Positions 6,043-6,241 of a DNA stretch of 6,241 nt are shown here, in pieces. The DNA lies in NCBI GenBank assembly GCA_016213455.1, contig JACRAG010000578.1, positions 1 to 6,241 on the forward strand. Direction: 5' to 3'. Source of the DNA: Anaerolineae bacterium (lineage in GTDB: Bacteria; Chloroflexota; Anaerolineae; Anaerolineales; Anaerolineaceae). The notes under the pieces are model-generated. The model was not told the origin of the DNA. It searched no databases and worked only from the letters and a program-made list of their open reading frames with translations. The position numbers and the translations under genes are program-made. Positions within the stretch are counted from its first letter, which is position 1; each line of letters starts with the position of its first letter.

Positions 6043-6048
6043 AATTCG

Positions 6049-6241
6049 ATGAGCTCCACTTTTGAAGATGTCAAAGCAGTGATCGTTGACGTGATGAAAG
6101 TTGACGGCGAAAGCGTCACACTTGAAACCCGGTTTGTTGAAGATTTGAAAGCCGACTCGATGGATCAATTCTTCCTCATCGATGGTTTCTGTGAAAAATT
6201 TGGCATGAACATCGGCGACGAAGACGCCCGCGCCATTCGCA
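6049..6241 (+). CDS. Acyl carrier protein, 5' part (cut by window end)
   Basis: The first 64 codons are visible: MSSTFEDVKAVIVDVMKVDG, then helix I/loop I and the DSM motif (36-38). Ser37 would carry the 4'-phosphopantetheine arm. TRFVEDLKADSMD and EKFGMNIGDEDARAI align well with loop I, helix II and helix III of the type II fatty-acid-synthesis carrier protein (TTFVEDLGADSLD and EEFGIEIPDEDAEKI pattern). Usual length is about 75-85 residues, so most of the gene is present. Helix II is unusual: after DSMDQ it reads FFLIDGFCEKFG, so the acidic partner-recognition positions equal to E. coli Glu41, Glu47 and Glu49 are Phe42, Cys48 and Lys50. It may therefore be a specialised carrier protein rather than the main fatty-acid one. 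The start is supported by GGAGG 6 bases upstream and by the consensus promoter. It is transcribed away from the isoprenoid operon. Confidence 0.88.
   Translation, partial: MSSTFEDVKAVIVDVMKVDGESVTLETRFVEDLKADSMDQFFLIDGFCEKFGMNIGDEDARAIR

Overview
The window looks like an ordinary bacterial chromosomal segment of moderately high GC, by eye richer in G+C than A+T except in the intergenic regions. The gene content and protein style suggest a member of the Chloroflexota, probably Anaerolineae-like. This includes a YtxH protein after a small membrane/coiled-coil-type gene, a fused NAD(P)HX epimerase/dehydratase, a type 2 IPP isomerase next to a short-chain prenyltransferase, and a divergent acyl carrier protein. 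The taxonomic guess is inference from remembered resemblance, not from any search. I see no rRNA, tRNA, CRISPR array, insertion sequence or phage gene.

Left part (1-660): the last 48 codons of an unidentified gene are followed by a YtxH-family membrane-anchored helical protein (236-592). A very strong palindromic terminator follows (611-652). It lies between two converging genes and can stop transcription from both sides.

Middle part (676-3797): a bifunctional NAD(P)H-hydrate repair enzyme (minus strand, 676-2289) diverges, across a 195-base intergenic region, from a two-gene unit on the plus strand. That unit holds a membrane-anchored TlpA-type thioredoxin (2485-3042) and an Lgt-family multi-pass membrane protein (3042-3797), which overlap by one base. 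The Lgt-like protein has lost several residues that are essential in true prolipoprotein diacylglyceryl transferases. With its thioredoxin partner it is the most curious item here.

Right part (3794-6241): a minus-strand isoprenoid operon encodes type 2 isopentenyl-diphosphate isomerase (4794-5843) and then, overlapping by 11 bases, a polyprenyl synthetase (3794-4804). The isomerase would balance IPP and DMAPP, and the synthetase would condense them into a short-chain prenyl diphosphate, probably C20 by motif. Diverging from this operon is an acyl carrier protein gene (6049 onward, cut by the window end) with a near-consensus sigma-70 promoter and a strong ribosome binding site.

Most of the window is housekeeping. 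I did not find a clearly new multi-gene system. The TlpA/degenerate-Lgt pair is the only candidate for an undescribed function.
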